Origin: Spisula solida
Taxonomy: Eukaryota; Mollusca; Bivalvia; Venerida; Mactridae
Direction of reading: 5' to 3'
Length of the DNA stretch: 64,000 bases
Assembly: GCA_947247005.1 (NCBI GenBank)
Contig: OX365959.1
Location: 36,741,097 to 36,805,096, forward strand
Numbering within the stretch: the first letter of the stretch is position 1; every line of letters starts with the position of its first letter. The notes under the pieces are model-generated. The model was not told the origin of the DNA. It did not search any database and was given only the letters and a program-made list of their open reading frames with translations. Positions 14,601 to 24,380 of this stretch are shown here, one piece after another. A program made the position numbers and the translations under genes.

Positions 14601-17245
14601 TTTCCTGTATGATTCATGTATTTCACTGTTTATATAGATTGGCAGAGCAGCTTGCCGGTTGGATGTATCGTCATGAGGAGAAGAAGAAGGTTGTGAAGAA
14701 GGATGATAAATTAAGGAAGAACAAACAGATCCGACCTATATCTACACTCAGTAAGGCTATGAGAGGTGATCTGAATGCCATGGATAGAAAGATACGCAGG
14801 TAATGTAGTGATCCATGGATATCACATCATGTTATTACTAGCTTGGGAAGTATCCTCTTATTGCGGTCTTCTCGATAGCCTAAAGCTGTTAACCAAGAAA
14901 TTATTTTGCGGAGTTCGTGAGTGGTAGAATTTCGCGAAATTAATTCACTGCAAAAGTGCTAAAATCATTAATACGGACATTGTGAGAAACTTAATAATAA
15001 GAAAATTTGTAGTGGCGAATATGCCGACTATAAGCAAAACGCGAAAGTAAGTAAATTGGTTTACAGTAGTAGAAAGTCAAGCTAGCATGAGAAATGTCCT
15101 GGGTTCAATTCAAGGCTTGGTCATACCAAAGACAAATTAAAAATGGTACCAGTAATTCCCTTACTAGTTCAGCTTTTTCCTCACATACCTTTAAGGTGAT
15201 TGGTAACATCAGGAATGAGGTGTTGAGAGTGACTGATATAAGTTGGAAAAACTTATTTTCTAACTTACCTTAATTAAATTAGTATAATAGAATGTTTCGA
15301 TATGTATGTGTTACTGTGTATAATTCATGTGAATAGTGCGTTGGATTTGTAACCAGTGATTTTGGTGGCATTGTGGCAGGTTATACCCTTCCATAAAAAT
15401 TAGACAACATTGTCGATTTTCCTCCACATGTGGAGAAGTTGCCGTTTCAATGTGGTATTATATTTATAAATTAGTTCAGGAAAATTTTTTTACAGTTTAT
15501 TTAATACTCTCAACACATAGTACATGTGATAAGATCAGAAGCCTAATATAACTGAACAATTGTTGAGAAACAACATGAATTTAACCTGAATACACTAACA
15601 AATGTGTATAATTGCTGACCATTAGATGAGAGATACAATGTATCAGGTAAGTTATATGAAGGTTTTACTAACGTCTCATGTTCTGATAAGTATGTGGAGA
15701 ATTTGTCAACATCATTGAGCACTTCAAAATCTGTTGTAACTGAAATAATGAATCTTTCGCCGACTCTAAATTAAAATTTCAAGCAGGATGTTTGAAGGGT
15801 ATGTGTATAATTTCAGATCATTAGATGACAGGTATCAGATACAGCTTTATGAAGGTGCTGACAGTGGTAAAGATTTCCTGAAGGCGATACATCGTAGAAA
15901 TGATACATTCTATGTCCTTTCCTTTGACGAGGTATGTACAAGTCTTTTTATTGATGTGTCCATCAGGGGTTCCATTTGACTAGGGAGTAGGGGTTTTGAC
16001 CCTTGATATTTCTAAAAAGCTATATTTTGACCCTCTAGATTTTGGTTTGAAGGGTCATTTTCTCTTAAAATCACAGGTATTTTGTCTATAAAATGAAAAA
16101 AATACACATTAAATGTTATTTGTGTTTGGTGGTTATATTCTATTTTTGTCTATAAAATAGTAAGATTGAGTCAAAAGTATCAAAATGACCCTTCAGATTC
16201 TGAAGCTAGTGGAACACCTGGTCCATACAATATAATGTATGGTTTACCCTTTAAACCCGATAAGACCGGTATTCCCATCTTACTTACAAGCCGTTTGTCT
16301 TGCTAACATCATTTAACAGGGGTCCTATAATTCGGGAATATTTCTTAAATCTTGACTTAGTGAATGAACTTTTCTGCAGATACAAGAATTTAGTTGGGAG
16401 AAGTTAGTCTCCCAAAAAAGAGGGTACATCAAGCAAGCCAATATATTGACCCTCACATTGAAAGGCATACTACATGGCTCTTGGATTAGATTCAAGCGGT
16501 CCTGCGATAAATAAAGAGATTAATATTAAATTATAAACTTTCGTATTCTTATATATTTTTCAGGATTATTATTTAGTACCAGCTGTTTATCACAACAAAA
16601 CTTCCAGACCCAGAATGTCACTGGTGATGCCAGCTGTCGCTTTAAATGGTATGTCAATGTTATAACTTTATCTTCAATAAATTTTATACAGTTTGTACAA
16701 TATTCAGGCTCATTATTGTAAAATGACAGGAAAGCTGAAAATCGGTGTAAAAACGTAATGCTACGCACTCGTGATTTAATTTTTCTGCATCCAAACTCCT
16801 GCCTATGTTTTATTCACCGACAAAATACGCGAACAGATTTTTATTTCTTAAATAGAGTTTCAGGCTTTGAAACTGGGATTTTCAGGCTTGACAATGATTG
16901 TTAATTACCAAACCTGTATATTTGTAGATATAGGTTGTTCTGCATTTTAAGATTATACTAGACTTAGGTACACTAGCGATGAATGTACGATTAAATCACA
17001 ATTTTCAGAAATTTTAGTAAGTTTGAAAAAATACCACTATGTCTACTTTAAATAAACTTGTGTTTCAATCTTGTGTTGTTACAGAGTCTATGATGCCATC
17101 GGAGAATCACGTTGGAATGATGCAGATAGATTGTGAAGTGATGAACACTCAGTTAATACATGTACAGAAAACATCGATACCACGAAATGTGCGAGAAAAA
17201 CACAACACTTCATATTCCCGATACAATGATCATTACTACCCGTAG
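2685..17245 (+). CDS. ATF6: ATF6, ER-stress bZIP membrane transcription factor (3' 12 coding exons; 5' end outside window)
   Basis: ATF6 is an ER membrane protein. Under unfolded-protein stress it moves to the Golgi, is cut by Site-1 and Site-2 proteases, and releases a bZIP activator of chaperone genes. Coding exons: 2685-2785, 6657-6814, 8736-8869, 9986-10188, 11322-11399, 12112-12219, 12832-12932, 13198-13446, 14638-14799, 15817-15931, 16564-16648, 17085-17245 (stop TAG). All have AG/GT borders and phases that join, giving 550 residues. The first two exons are Ser/Pro-rich activation domain. The basic region holds [20 protein letters not shown] (11340-11399), followed by a Leu zipper in 12112-12219. 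The membrane segment is in 12832-12932, and an RQLM motif (13268-13279) sits where human ATF6 has its S1P site RHLL. The luminal domain keeps two Cys (PPMC, QIDC) and three N-glycosylation sequons (NKTES, NKTSR, NTS) at positions matching the vertebrate protein. It could be orthologous to ATF6A and ATF6B together. The N-terminal part lies left of base 1. Confidence 0.95.
3458..3737 (+). mobile_element. Helentron-like element, family 2, copy 1
   Basis: 5' hairpin TTAGTCCCCTACCGG...GGAGGGGACTA, a GTCCGTCCGTC stretch, a core with TTTATGAAACTTGGTATGTG and TTGTGGTTGCTATGGCAACA, and a 3' hairpin ATTGCTTGCAAT before ACTTGTT. It lies in an ATF6 intron. Other copies: 6215-6650, 20686-20970, 26848-27260 (reverse) and the short 60567-60740. 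Confidence 0.75.
4081..4200 (+). repeat. tRNA-derived SINE head
   Basis: TGGTCGAGTGG (A-box-like, about 4089-4099) and GGTTCAAATC (B-box, 4129-4138) stand 30 bases apart as in tRNA genes. The flanks do not pair into an acceptor stem, so this is a SINE promoter rather than a tRNA gene. Confidence 0.55.
4206..4376. repeat. GGCCCCGATCTCCC-type hairpin MITE, copy 1
   Basis: The ends are inverted: GGCCCTGATATCCCAAAGCATCTC and GAGATGTTTCGGGAGATCGGGGC. Other copies are at 10395-10645 and split around 42284-42301 plus 45166-45405. Confidence 0.7.
4789..4938 (+). repeat. Short tandem repeat, ACTGAAAGTCATTGAACTTG
   Basis: Four imperfect units of roughly 40 bases, each containing CTGAAAGT and CTTGGTGTTTAAAAA or close variants. 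It lies in an ATF6 intron. Confidence 0.8.
5085..5690. repeat. Inverted-repeat element with a nested MITE
   Basis: TTGGCCTAGAATTAGAAGGT at about 5085 faces ACCTTCTAATTCTAAGCCAG at about 5661. Weaker pairing continues outward (TATACATAGA with TCTATGTATA). A complete copy of the GGCC..TTAAAATATT MITE (5310-5651) sits in its right half. Confidence 0.6.
5924..6181. mobile_element. CAGGGGTGTCAA element, copy 1
   Basis: The termini are CAGGGGTGTCAAT and TTGACATCCCTG. The interior contains GTTATTTGATGAAAA and AGTTATGGTCAATTTAATCT, shared with copies at 14244-14520 and 21527-21793. It is also related internally to the CAGGGGTCCTAC family. Confidence 0.7.
6215..6650 (+). mobile_element. Helentron-like element, family 2, copy 2, abutting an ATF6 splice acceptor
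   Basis: Same 5' hairpin and 3' ACTTGTT end as the copy at 3458, but the core block (from CTGGATCCTG to GCTATGGNAACAG) is duplicated in tandem. The 3' end, CTTGTT, stops six bases before the ATF6 exon at 6657, so acceptor TTACAG directly follows element sequence. Confidence 0.8.
6842..7183. mobile_element. hAT-like MITE with 5-bp TSD AGATG
   Basis: The termini are CAGTGATTTTTTTCC and its inverse (AAAAAAAATCACTG). Both sides carry AGATG (6837-6841 and 7184-7188). Inner inverted blocks are GGGTCCGG and CCGGACCC. It starts 27 bases after the ATF6 donor at 6815. Confidence 0.82.
7318..7600 (+). repeat. tRNA-derived SINE with conserved body
   Basis: TGGTTCAGTGG (7322-7332) and GGCTTCGATCCC (7365-7376) give A and B boxes. 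Downstream, CCCGTGTATGAAGCTTTACATC and GGCACTTAAAAGAACCAGG resemble a central domain seen in many invertebrate SINEs (recalled knowledge, not searched). Confidence 0.6.
7761..8036 (+). mobile_element. Helentron-like element, family 3, copy 1
   Basis: 5' hairpin TTTTATCCCCCCCTATCGATAG...GGGGAGGCATA, a GTCCGTCCGTCCGTCC stretch, core TGGCTTGCTACAAAGCTTTC, 3' hairpin GCGTTTATTGAACGC and end AGTCTTGTTTT. Other copies: 24381-24644 (+), 35348-35630 (-), 36917-37701 (-). Confidence 0.78.
8946..9300 (+). repeat. 31-bp tandem repeat (about 11-12 units)
   Basis: Units of TTTAGTATTAAAAATC followed by AATATATTTGAGGCA repeat head to tail with single-base changes. It starts about 75 bases after an ATF6 donor. 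Divergence increases at the right end. Confidence 0.9.
9317..9520 (+). repeat. SINE-like repeat (GCAGGTTATACCCTTCCA family)
   Basis: Contains GCGCTGGATTTGTAACCTGG and a later CAGCAGGTCATACCCTTCCA. Copies: 15335-15440 and 25715-25930, the last with a B-box-like GGTTTGATTCC. Confidence 0.5.
10228..10365. repeat. Repeat with ACTGGTCC blocks, copy 1
   Basis: Contains TTACTGGTCCTC, TTCACTGGTCCTTCTGG and AGTGTTAGTGTCAAGCCCTG. The better-bounded copy is at 41956-42110. Confidence 0.55.
10367..10869. mobile_element. CAGGGGTCCTAC element, copy 1, with nested MITE
   Basis: The termini are CAGGTGTCCTACAATTCC and CAGTAGGACCCCTG. The interior carries the shared GTTATTTGATGGAAAAA and AGTTATGGTCATTTGAA blocks. 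A complete GGCCCCGATCTCCC MITE (10395-10645) sits inside it. Confidence 0.75.
10395..10645. repeat. GGCCCCGATCTCCC-type MITE, copy 2 (nested)
   Basis: Starts GGCCCCGATCTCCCAAAGGA and ends GTTGGGAGATCGGGGCC, with CTCAATTTGAGCT motifs at both shoulders. Inserted in the CAGGGGTCCTAC element. Confidence 0.75.
10982..11180 (+). repeat. 66-bp tandem repeat, three units
   Basis: TGAAACTTGCTGTGTAGG recurs at about 10991, 11057 and 11123, with near-identical spacing sequence. It lies in the ATF6 intron before the basic-region exon. Confidence 0.92.
11322..12219 (+). other. ATF6: ATF6 bZIP domain split over two exons
   Basis: The DNA-binding basic region is encoded at 11322-11399 and the leucine zipper at 12112-12219, separated by a 712-base phase-0 intron. 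The invariant Asn and Arg of the N-R-E-S-A-x-x-S-R-x-R/K signature are present. The zipper continues through [19 protein letters not shown]. Splitting the basic region from the zipper after KKE keeps each half intact. The domain recognises TGACGT-type sites as a dimer (family knowledge). Confidence 0.93.
12439..12666 (+). mobile_element. Helentron-like element, family 5
   Basis: 5' hairpin TTATACCTCCAGATAC...GTATATGGGGGG; core with TTCAACGAAACTTTGCATGA; 3' hairpin ATCACATTCAGTGAT then ATTTCTTGTT. A 3' remnant of the same family is near 56264-56310. Confidence 0.65.
12832..12932 (+). other. ATF6: ATF6 membrane-spanning exon
   Basis: This exon encodes a basic stretch (ALKKT) followed by a run of hydrophobic residues ([16 protein letters not shown]) that fits the single type II transmembrane helix of ATF6. 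In human ATF6 an Asn and a Pro three residues later (N-Y-G-P) are reported as needed for Site-2 protease. Here the Asn is kept but the Pro position reads Ser (N-I-G-S). Confidence 0.85.
12960..13175 (+). repeat. Repeat with 'GAGTTATGGCCCTTTGTGGGAG' end
   Basis: Contains TGTCTGGATGGATGTCACAAA and AGAGTTATAGCCCTTTGTGG. Other copies: 13660-13845, 13850-14020, 18740-18860, 56700-56925 and, reversed, about 41000-41215. Confidence 0.65.
13503..13592 (-). repeat. tRNA-like SINE head (Ala-TGC-like), minus strand
   Basis: On the minus strand TAGCTCAGTTGGTAGAGCAC (A box), a TTGCAA anticodon-loop-like stretch and GCGGGTTCGATCCCC (B box) follow tRNA order. The would-be acceptor arms (CCTGGGT and CCTGGGT) are direct, not inverted, so a folded functional tRNA is not supported. 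Confidence 0.6.
14186..14228 (+). pseudogene. Partial duplicate of the next ATF6 exon, with acceptor AG and early stop
   Basis: CACAG followed by ATTGGCGGAGCAGCTTGCC matches the start of the true exon at 14638 (ATTGGCAGAGCAGCTTGCC) over about 37 bases with few differences. In the frame of the preceding exon it reads [14 protein letters not shown] then TGA, against [14 protein letters not shown] in the real exon. It lies 452 bases upstream of the real exon. It may be a decayed duplicate, or an alternative last exon that truncates the luminal domain. Confidence 0.65.
14244..14520. mobile_element. CAGGGGTGTCAA element, copy 2
   Basis: CAGGGGTGTCAATCTTCC at the left, TTGACACCCCTG at the right. 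It sits between the duplicate partial exon (14186) and the true exon (14638) of ATF6. No clear target duplication. Confidence 0.72.
15600..15665 (+). pseudogene. Partial duplicate of the ATF6 exon at 15817
   Basis: ATGTGTATAATT, CATTAGATGA, AGATAC and TTATATGAAGGT occur in the same order as in the intron end and exon at 15800-15860. There is no AG acceptor at the matching position (TGCTGACC instead of TTTCAGATC), so this copy looks dead as an exon. It is the second partial exon duplication in this gene, 195 bases upstream of its source. Confidence 0.5.
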
Positions 17246-17344
17246 CATTGTGGGTAATATGCTGAATGCCAAACACGAGGCCTAGCTGTGTGATATGTTG
17301 ATCTACCTTCTTTGAAGTAAAGAGAAAAAGGATCAAGTTCTTTG

Positions 17345-17580
17345 GTCAATTCGTTGGTCAGTTGATTGTTCTGTTGGCTAGTTGATTGATTGGTCAGTCT
17401 GTTGATTGATTGGTTGGTCAGTCAGTTGATTGATTGGTTGGTCAGTTTATTGATTGACTGATTAGTCAGTTGATTGATTAGTTGGGTCAGTTGAATACTT
17501 GATTAATTGGTCGGTCAGTTGATTGATTGATCAGTTGATGATTGGTCCGTGAGTTGATTGATTGGTCCCTCAGTCAATTG
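17345..17580 (+). repeat. Degenerate GTTGATTGATTGGTCA tandem repeat
   Basis: About a dozen imperfect 16-24 base units of GTTGATTGATTGGTCAGT. It probably lies in the ATF6 3' UTR. Confidence 0.85.
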
Positions 17581-18189
17581 GTCTGCTTTGTGTTGGTTGT
17601 TGAACGGTTAGTCAGTTGATTTAATGATTTCCAACATGTTTTGAAGTATTGTATGAACTGGAAAGTTGTTATATACTGTATATAGTATGGGAGAATTTTT
17701 TTAGGGAATTCTGTTAATGAAGTAGTCAGCGGTGTTGGACTGACTAACTCAGGGGGTCGTCAGAGATTGATAAAGTCCTAAAAGTTCTACTTAATACTAG
17801 TAGGGGCCAAGTAGGGGATTCCCCCAACCCCTTCCCAAAATACTCTTTAACTTTGTATTTATTGTATCAAGATTTATTTCACAGTTTTAGGATTCCACAG
17901 GAGTTTTTTAAAGAGTCCGACAATTTCCAGAAATTTGATATATTTTGTTTACGGTATATGCGCAATTGTTTTGTTTATGCTGAATGATTTGTACAAACTG
18001 CTTTGTGAAATAGATTGAGGTATTGTGTGTTAGGTATATTCTAGAGTGTGTAGTCATACTGATAGTGCTAGTTTACAGTTTTGTCTCCGAGATTCTTCTA
18101 GTTGCTCATGTACTTTTCTAAACATCATTTTTACCATCATCCAGTCATATTTCATTAGAATTTCATGAAGAATTTAGTCTGTTTCATAT

Positions 18190-18424
18190 ACTGTAAATCA
18201 CTTAATTTTCGCGTAACTTTTATTTTGCAATTTTTCCGAAAATTTCAAAAGATTATTTTGCTCGCGATAATTTTGAATTCGCCCATTAGCAATGTCTCAA
18301 ATTTTTATATTCCCAATACAAATTCTCTTGGGAAATTTTTGTGAGAATACTGATTTCTCGTGTCCACATCCTCGAGAATATAAGAGAAATAAAACTCTTG
18401 CGAAAAAAAAAGTCATTTACAGTA
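18190..18424. repeat. TACTGTAAAT-type MITE with CGCG blocks
   Basis: Begins TACTGTAAATCACTTAATTT and ends GTCATTTACAGTAT. The shoulders read TTCGCG and TTGCGAAAA. Confidence 0.6.
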
Positions 18425-19748
18425 TCTATTAAGTATTTGTGCATACTGCTTATATTGTATTTATTAACTACAGCATTAATGCTTTGGTGCAAATTCTTTC
18501 ATACTCCAAAAACTCTACGTTTAAATTTTGTGTTTTAACTTACTTGCTACCCAATATATATTTACTAGAATTATTATCACCTGACCTGTGCACTTAGTTA
18601 CTGCCGACACAGGAATTTGTATGAATGCGTTCAAGGTGCATTTTGTAAAAAAAAAATTTATTATAATTTGATTAAAAGATTGCTTATTAGGCTTCAGTTC
18701 ATAAAGAAGTGACAGTAACACACTATTACGTCTCCCACATATAGTGTCTGGATGGATGTCATAAAGTTTGTCAGATTAAACTCTAGTTGTGCATTATTCA
18801 GAAATTTTAGGTCGGATAATTTTTGCCAGAGTTATGGCCCTTTGTGGGAGACATACATTTCTGTGTCCAAAACGCTGAGAAGTTATCAGTATAAATTTAA
18901 AGTTAAATTTTCAATTAAGATACATTCATAATCTCACTATTCGCATTTTCCTAAGTTGAATCTCTTTCCATAAGTTTAATATTATTATTCAAATAAACTT
19001 ATTGATCTATGATTTAAATTGCTCGACCATCTGTTGTCATTGACATTTACATTTTATCATCCATTTTTACTGTAAAATCATTATTTTTTGAGGGATTTGA
19101 ATTTCTGTTGTTAAACTAGTCCACCAAATCTAATGCCCTCTTTTTATCAAACTCCCAAATACATAATCTGTTTTGATCCTTCCATGTTTTGTAATCCACA
19201 AATTTAAGACCCACGAAAATGGATTTTTATCAAAATCCGCTAAATTTAATACCCACAATAATATGTGATTTTACAGTATAAAAATAGCTTTAATATTGAA
19301 CACTTACAGAGGAGTACAGAACATGTGTGTCAGTCTGTACATACAGCGTGACATTGTATTGAACAGATTTTTACAAATCATGTAACACATGGAAATTTGT
19401 GTTGAATTAGCCAGGATCTTGAATTTTAGTTTATTTTAACAAAATTTACTTTTTCTTTGTATCTGATAAAAAAATCACCAAATTATAAAAAAACTTTTTT
19501 ATTTCAATGACTTTGTGCCAGAAAAACTTTTATCGAAAATTTAAAATCATATGAAACAATTATTTTATGAGTTTCACATTTTTCCACATCATTTCTGGAT
19601 TAGTGCTAGAATCACAGAGCCTGCTTCCAATAAGGTATTATTGTGCCATACTCAATCAAAGCTTTATTACAGTGTTGGCATAATTTTATGATTTTTCAAT
19701 GTCAAAGCTTCCTACTTTTTGTACCCTTGGGGCGGGACTTTGTTTCTT

Positions 19749-20324
19749 CAGGGGTCCTACAATTCCATAATAATCCGATAATTCTAGAAAGAGTTAACTT
19801 TTATGCAGAAAAAAAAAGATATTTGATTAGGCCGAACTTAAAATATTCTTTGTTTCCCCATCCCGACCCTAGCAGATTTAGAATGAGTAGGTAGGTAGGG
19901 TAAATATTTTTTTTAATTGTTTCAGTATGATAGTTATTGGTTAAAGCATAAAAATAATGAAATTTAGAATTAACTCAAAGGTGAAAATCAACAATCCTAA
20001 ATTTAATCGTAAGAAAGAAGCCAGTAAACAAAAACAAAAAAATTCTCACTTCCAATTTTTAATAAAAAAATATTTTAATTTGGGCAATAAAATATTTTGG
20101 GTAGGGCCCTTTTTAATCGGGTAGGTAGGGGATGGGGAAACAAACAATATTTTATTTAAGGCCTAAAAATATTCAAAGAATTGACAAACTTATTGTCATT
20201 AACTGAATTTTAAAAAAAAAAATGTTTGAAACATGGTTTTTCTGCAGGGATGTGTGCTTATGGCACTGAAACAGACTTTCGACTCATTTTCAGGATTCGG
20301 CATTATGCCTCAGTAGGACCCCTG
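19749..20324. mobile_element. CAGGGGTCCTAC element, copy 2, with nested MITE
   Basis: CAGGGGTCCTACAATTCC at the left, CAGTAGGACCCCTG at the right. The GGCC..TTAAAATATT MITE (19831-20163) interrupts it inside the ATTTGAT|AAAATATTC block. Confidence 0.78.
19831..20163. repeat. GGCC..TTAAAATATT MITE, copy 3 (nested)
   Basis: GGCCGAACTTAAAATATTC at the left, ATATTTTATTTAAGGCC at the right, with TA on both sides. Comparison with uninterrupted copies of the host element supports a TA target. Confidence 0.75.
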
Positions 20325-20685
20325 GTTTGTTTTTTCTTTCGTTTTCATCTTGTATTTGTTTTGTTTTCGCTATGAAATGTAATCGCTGTCATGAAGACTT
20401 AGTGATTATCTTACGTTCATTCAACTATTGTGCTTATTTATGAAATCCCTTTGTATTGCATTGCACCGTATACTCAAATTCGGACCATTATTCATTATTT
20501 CCGTCTTCTTGACATAGTACATGTACAGTACATCCTGTAGAGCAACATCCTTTGGAAGCTGCAAATATTGGTATCCAGGGTACTGTTTTATCAAAGCACT
20601 TACGATAATCTTAAAATTACGTTCAAATTTAAATTGTAAATATGGTAAAGATATGATTTGTAGAAATTCATTAACTAAATCTTTA

Positions 20686-20970
20686 TTAGTCCCCTACCGG
20701 TTTTGACCGGAGGGGACTATAGGTTTGCCGTCCGTCAGTCAGTCAGTCCCTCCGTCTGTCAAACAATCTTGATCCTGACATAACTCAAACAGTTTCCAAG
20801 CTAGGTTTATGAAACTTGATATGTGGATAGGGAGCAATAAGGGGATAATGCACGTCTAAAAATATTTTGATTCTGACAAAAATTGTGGTTGCTATGGCAA
20901 CAGAAACAATGAAAATGGCCTCAAACCGGTAGGGGACTTCTGTATTGCTTGCAATTCTTAATTATTTGTT
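20686..20970 (+). mobile_element. Helentron-like element, family 2, copy 3
   Basis: TTAGTCCCCTACCGGTTTTG with GGAGGGGACTATAGG, and 3' end ATTGCTTGCAATTC...TTATTTGTT. The CCGTCAGTCAGTC stretch is present. Confidence 0.78.
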
Positions 20971-21526
20971 AGTATTGCATCTATATTTACCACACTTTAC
21001 AGTTGTAAAAGTATTATGAAGAATTTAAATTTGATCGTAAATTTAAGTTTTCCGTAAGTGCATTGATTAAACAGTACCCAGGTACTGGCTGCATGTTGTA
21101 ACTGTATGTGTATGGTTAAGATATTGTGTCATTATGCCTCGTTTTTGTACATTCCTAGAATTATATATATATATATAAGTATAGTAAATGTTCCATTTAG
21201 TTCAATGTGTATTATACAAAAATGTTTATAAAACATGTGTTTGTGAATTGATTGTATATTTCTCTTGTGTCTTTACAATGTAATGTACTTTGTGTTAGGC
21301 GTTCTATGTCATTGAATAGTACTAGTAGTCACAATAGTATGATTTATAGTCGGTTAAGATTTTCTTGAGGAAAAATAGAAACCAAATTTTAGAGTGTTCA
21401 GGCAGCAAAAGCATGTTATAGAACAGGTGAACCAATGAAAATCATTTATACACGTCATGTTTAATCTTGAATCAATAATAGAAGGAGCATTAAAAGAAGG
21501 ATGTGTTGTCAGTGAGATACATAAAA

Positions 21527-21793
21527 CTGGGTGTCAATTTTCCTGATTAATCCGGAATTCTGGATTTATCATTCTTAAAAGAGCAATGGCTTCTGACCAA
21601 AATAAAAGTTATTTGATAAAAATATCTCAAGAAATGGCAAAGTTATGGTCAATTTCATCTGCTCTGAAGGATATCCTATGAGACAAACTGAGTTAATTAT
21701 GGAAACAATGTCATTGAAGGCCTCTTGTTTGGTAAAAATGGTCGGCCTCATATGATTTTCCTGATTTTTAATTTGGCCCTGTTGACACCCCTG
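21527..21793. mobile_element. CAGGGGTGTCAA element, copy 3, with 6-bp TSD ATAAAA
   Basis: The termini are CTGGGTGTCAATTTTCC and TTGACACCCCTG. ATAAAA flanks both ends (21521-21526 and 21794-21799). This supports a 6-bp target duplication for the family. Confidence 0.75.
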
Positions 21794-22032
21794 ATAAAAG
21801 CTGTTGTATATTGTTGATACCATGTTACTGTACATACATTATAACATGCATATAGTTATTATATTGTACATTTTGTGTGACAGACATTTCAAGATGTCAC
21901 TTACTTGAGGTTGACTTACAGTTTCAATAAACATTTTATAGGATAGCTGATTTGATGTTGCCATACAGGTAACACCATTGTTAAGCAAACAAAGAGTAGA
22001 ATTTGTACATTCTAGTAAACCTGACCTCTCCT

Positions 22033-22176
22033 GTGGTGGTATTCAATATTGATCATATTTAATTAAAGAATAAGGATAGTCAATTGTATTGCCTGTTACT
22101 GACCAATAGTTTAATATGGTGTGATCTGATTGGTTGTCCTTATCCTTAAGTCAAGTAGGATCAATATTGAATACGA
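22033..22176. repeat. GGTATTCAATATTGATC hairpin MITE, copy 1
   Basis: GTGGTATTCAATATTGATC faces GATCAATATTGAATACGACC, with ATAAGGATAG and CTTATCCTTA inside. The second copy is at 34179-34327 in ODAD3. Confidence 0.75.
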
Positions 22177-22672
22177 CCCCTGGCTGTTAGAAATACATCT
22201 TGCATGTTGTTTTATGGTTTTTCGTCTGTCTATATTGGTATTGTCTAGAAATGAAGTTGACCAAGAGTTTGGTGTTGAGGTTGTTATGACACAATAATAG
22301 TGTAACTGTAGTGTTGTACATATGGGGACAAACTTTCATACAGGGGTGGGACGTGTGATTGCAAACCATTTAACCAACTGAACTGTCAAAACAGTGGCTC
22401 ATATCTTTCTAATAATTAGCAAAATCGGACCAAAATTATACAAACCTTGATCATATGTACAAGTTTAACTCTACAAGATTTGACCAGTAAAATACTTCAT
22501 GTCTTTGGAAGTATTACAGTATCGTTACATGGGGTCATTTGTACTAGCAGGAATTAGTAAGTAGAACAAATTTGGCTGAACTATCACCTGCCTATAGTCA
22601 AGTTAAATTTTGTAACTGAGTTAAATTGTATCCATATTGATGTTGTTTAATATATGGGATCGGTTACATGGG

Positions 22673-22792
22673 TTTACACTCAGCACTCAAATATTGAAAA
22701 AAATAATTTCTTGAGCCATTATTTGTCCTAAATTGCAAAACTAGATGATCCTCAAAAGAGTGAATTTCAATATTTGAGTGCAAAGTGTAAGT
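22673..22792. repeat. Short hairpin element
   Basis: TTACACTCAGCACTCAAATATTG faces CAATATTTGAGTGCAAAGTGTAA across about 70 bases. No coding content. Confidence 0.6.
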
Positions 22793-23019
22793 ATTGGTTG
22801 TAATTCTGGGCCCCCATGGTGTTGATTAAATGGGGTTGGTTACCTTGGAAAACACCCACCCCTATTTTCATGGGTCATTTTGATGTTTATGTGTTGTAAC
22901 GTGTATGTTTATTTATTCACTCATTATTTATCATAAGGATTTTATCATTTTATTATCATTATTGCATACATATATCTAGTTCTATACATTGTTGGGATTA
23001 TAGTATATATTATATTTAT

Positions 23020-23470
23020 TGTACATTGACATAGAGTTCGAACTGTTTTATTGTATATTGAAATTATGTTCAAACTGCTTTATTGTACATTCAAAATTGC
23101 ATTCAAACTATTTTTTTGTACATTCAAATTAAAAGTTCGAACTACTTTATTGTACATTCAAATGGCATTCAAACAACTTGAATGTACATTCACATTGATT
23201 TCAACTTATTTTTGTGTACATTCAAATTAAGTTCAAACTACAGTATTGTACATTCAAATTAAGTTCAAACTACAGAATTGTACATTCAACTTGAGTTCGA
23301 ACTATATTATTTTACATTCAAATTAAGTTCAAACTTTTTTATAAATTATTCTACATTGAAATTAAGTTTGAACTATTTTTGTATACATTCAAATTAAGTT
23401 CAAACTATTTTATTGTACATTCAAGTTGTATTGAAGAATGAATATTGTACATTTAGATGTTTAAATTGAT
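23020..23470 (+). repeat. TTGTACATTCAAATTAAGTT tandem array
   Basis: About eleven imperfect units of roughly 38-40 bases carrying GTACATTCAAAT and GTTCAAACTA. Downstream of ATF6 in intergenic DNA. Confidence 0.85.
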
Positions 23471-24115
23471 GTGAGTAGTTTTTTTTTACTAATGGTCTAA
23501 TCTGTAGGATTAGATACCAGTACTTCAGAATTAGAGACGACAAAAATTGGGCATTTATTTACATTTTTGTGAGTTCATTAACACAAATGAAGTTTTTCTA
23601 TAACTCTAGCGCGATAAATTGCAATACTATAACAAACACAAAATCTGCTATATTTATGTTTTCTGAATATTTAGGAGCATGCAAACTTTATATGTTGCGC
23701 CGAATGTTTGAATGCTTTCATAGGCAAATGTTACGGTCCTTGATTTTAATCCATAACAAAAATATAGGCAATATTGTGTTTGTTTTTGTACTGCAATTTA
23801 TCGCGTTAGAGTTATACTGTCGTTACAGTTATATGAATAGATAAATAAAAACAACACATTGCCATTGGGAAATAGTTTCAATCTTTAAAATTCAGGAACT
23901 AACTAGTTTGTTGGTCGTCAAGGGACCTTGTTGTGACTGCTAATTTACATATAATAATTATTTTTGAACATGTATTATACTAGTCAAGATTATCAAGTGC
24001 ATAAAGTCACATTTTTTAATCACTTAAGTGTTTTTGTATATTTACTGAAATTAAGGAGATATCTGCTATGCTATTCCATCACTTAATAAAAACATATGGC
24101 AAACTTAATGAATAC

Positions 24116-24297
24116 AGTGCAACCTCTGTAGAGCAACACCATCTTGGAGCTGCAAATATTGGCCGTTGTTTAGAGGTTGTTGCTATACAGAGGTTAAATC
24201 AATAGTAAATATAGGCTAAGGGAAATTTTGAAGGTGTTGTACTTGTAATAGAGGTCGTTGCTCTACCGAGGGCCGCTGTGGAGAGGTTATACTGTAC
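24116..24297. repeat. CCTCTGTAGAGCAACA MITE, copy 1
   Basis: CAGTGCAACCTCTGTAGAGC at the left and GTGGAGAGGTTATACTG at the right, with GTTGCTATACAGAGGTT inside. Related copies: 30991-31190, 32881-33050 and about 55007-55150. Confidence 0.6.
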
Positions 24298-24380
24298 TTC
24301 CAACGATGCAGAAGAGTGTAGGGCATTACATGTAGATTGCTGTGAAAATTTCAGTATATCTGGTGATTTTATACATGACT

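Larger units (their letters stand above)
17246..18750 (+). other. ATF6 3' UTR / downstream region
   Basis: No further exon is seen after the TAG at 17243-17245. The stretch holds a degenerate GTTGATTGATTGGTCA-type tandem repeat (17345-17580) and a TACTGTAAAT-type MITE (18190-18424). The poly(A) site cannot be fixed: AATAAA words occur much later (about 18990 and 21928), and the real one is unknown. Confidence 0.45.
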
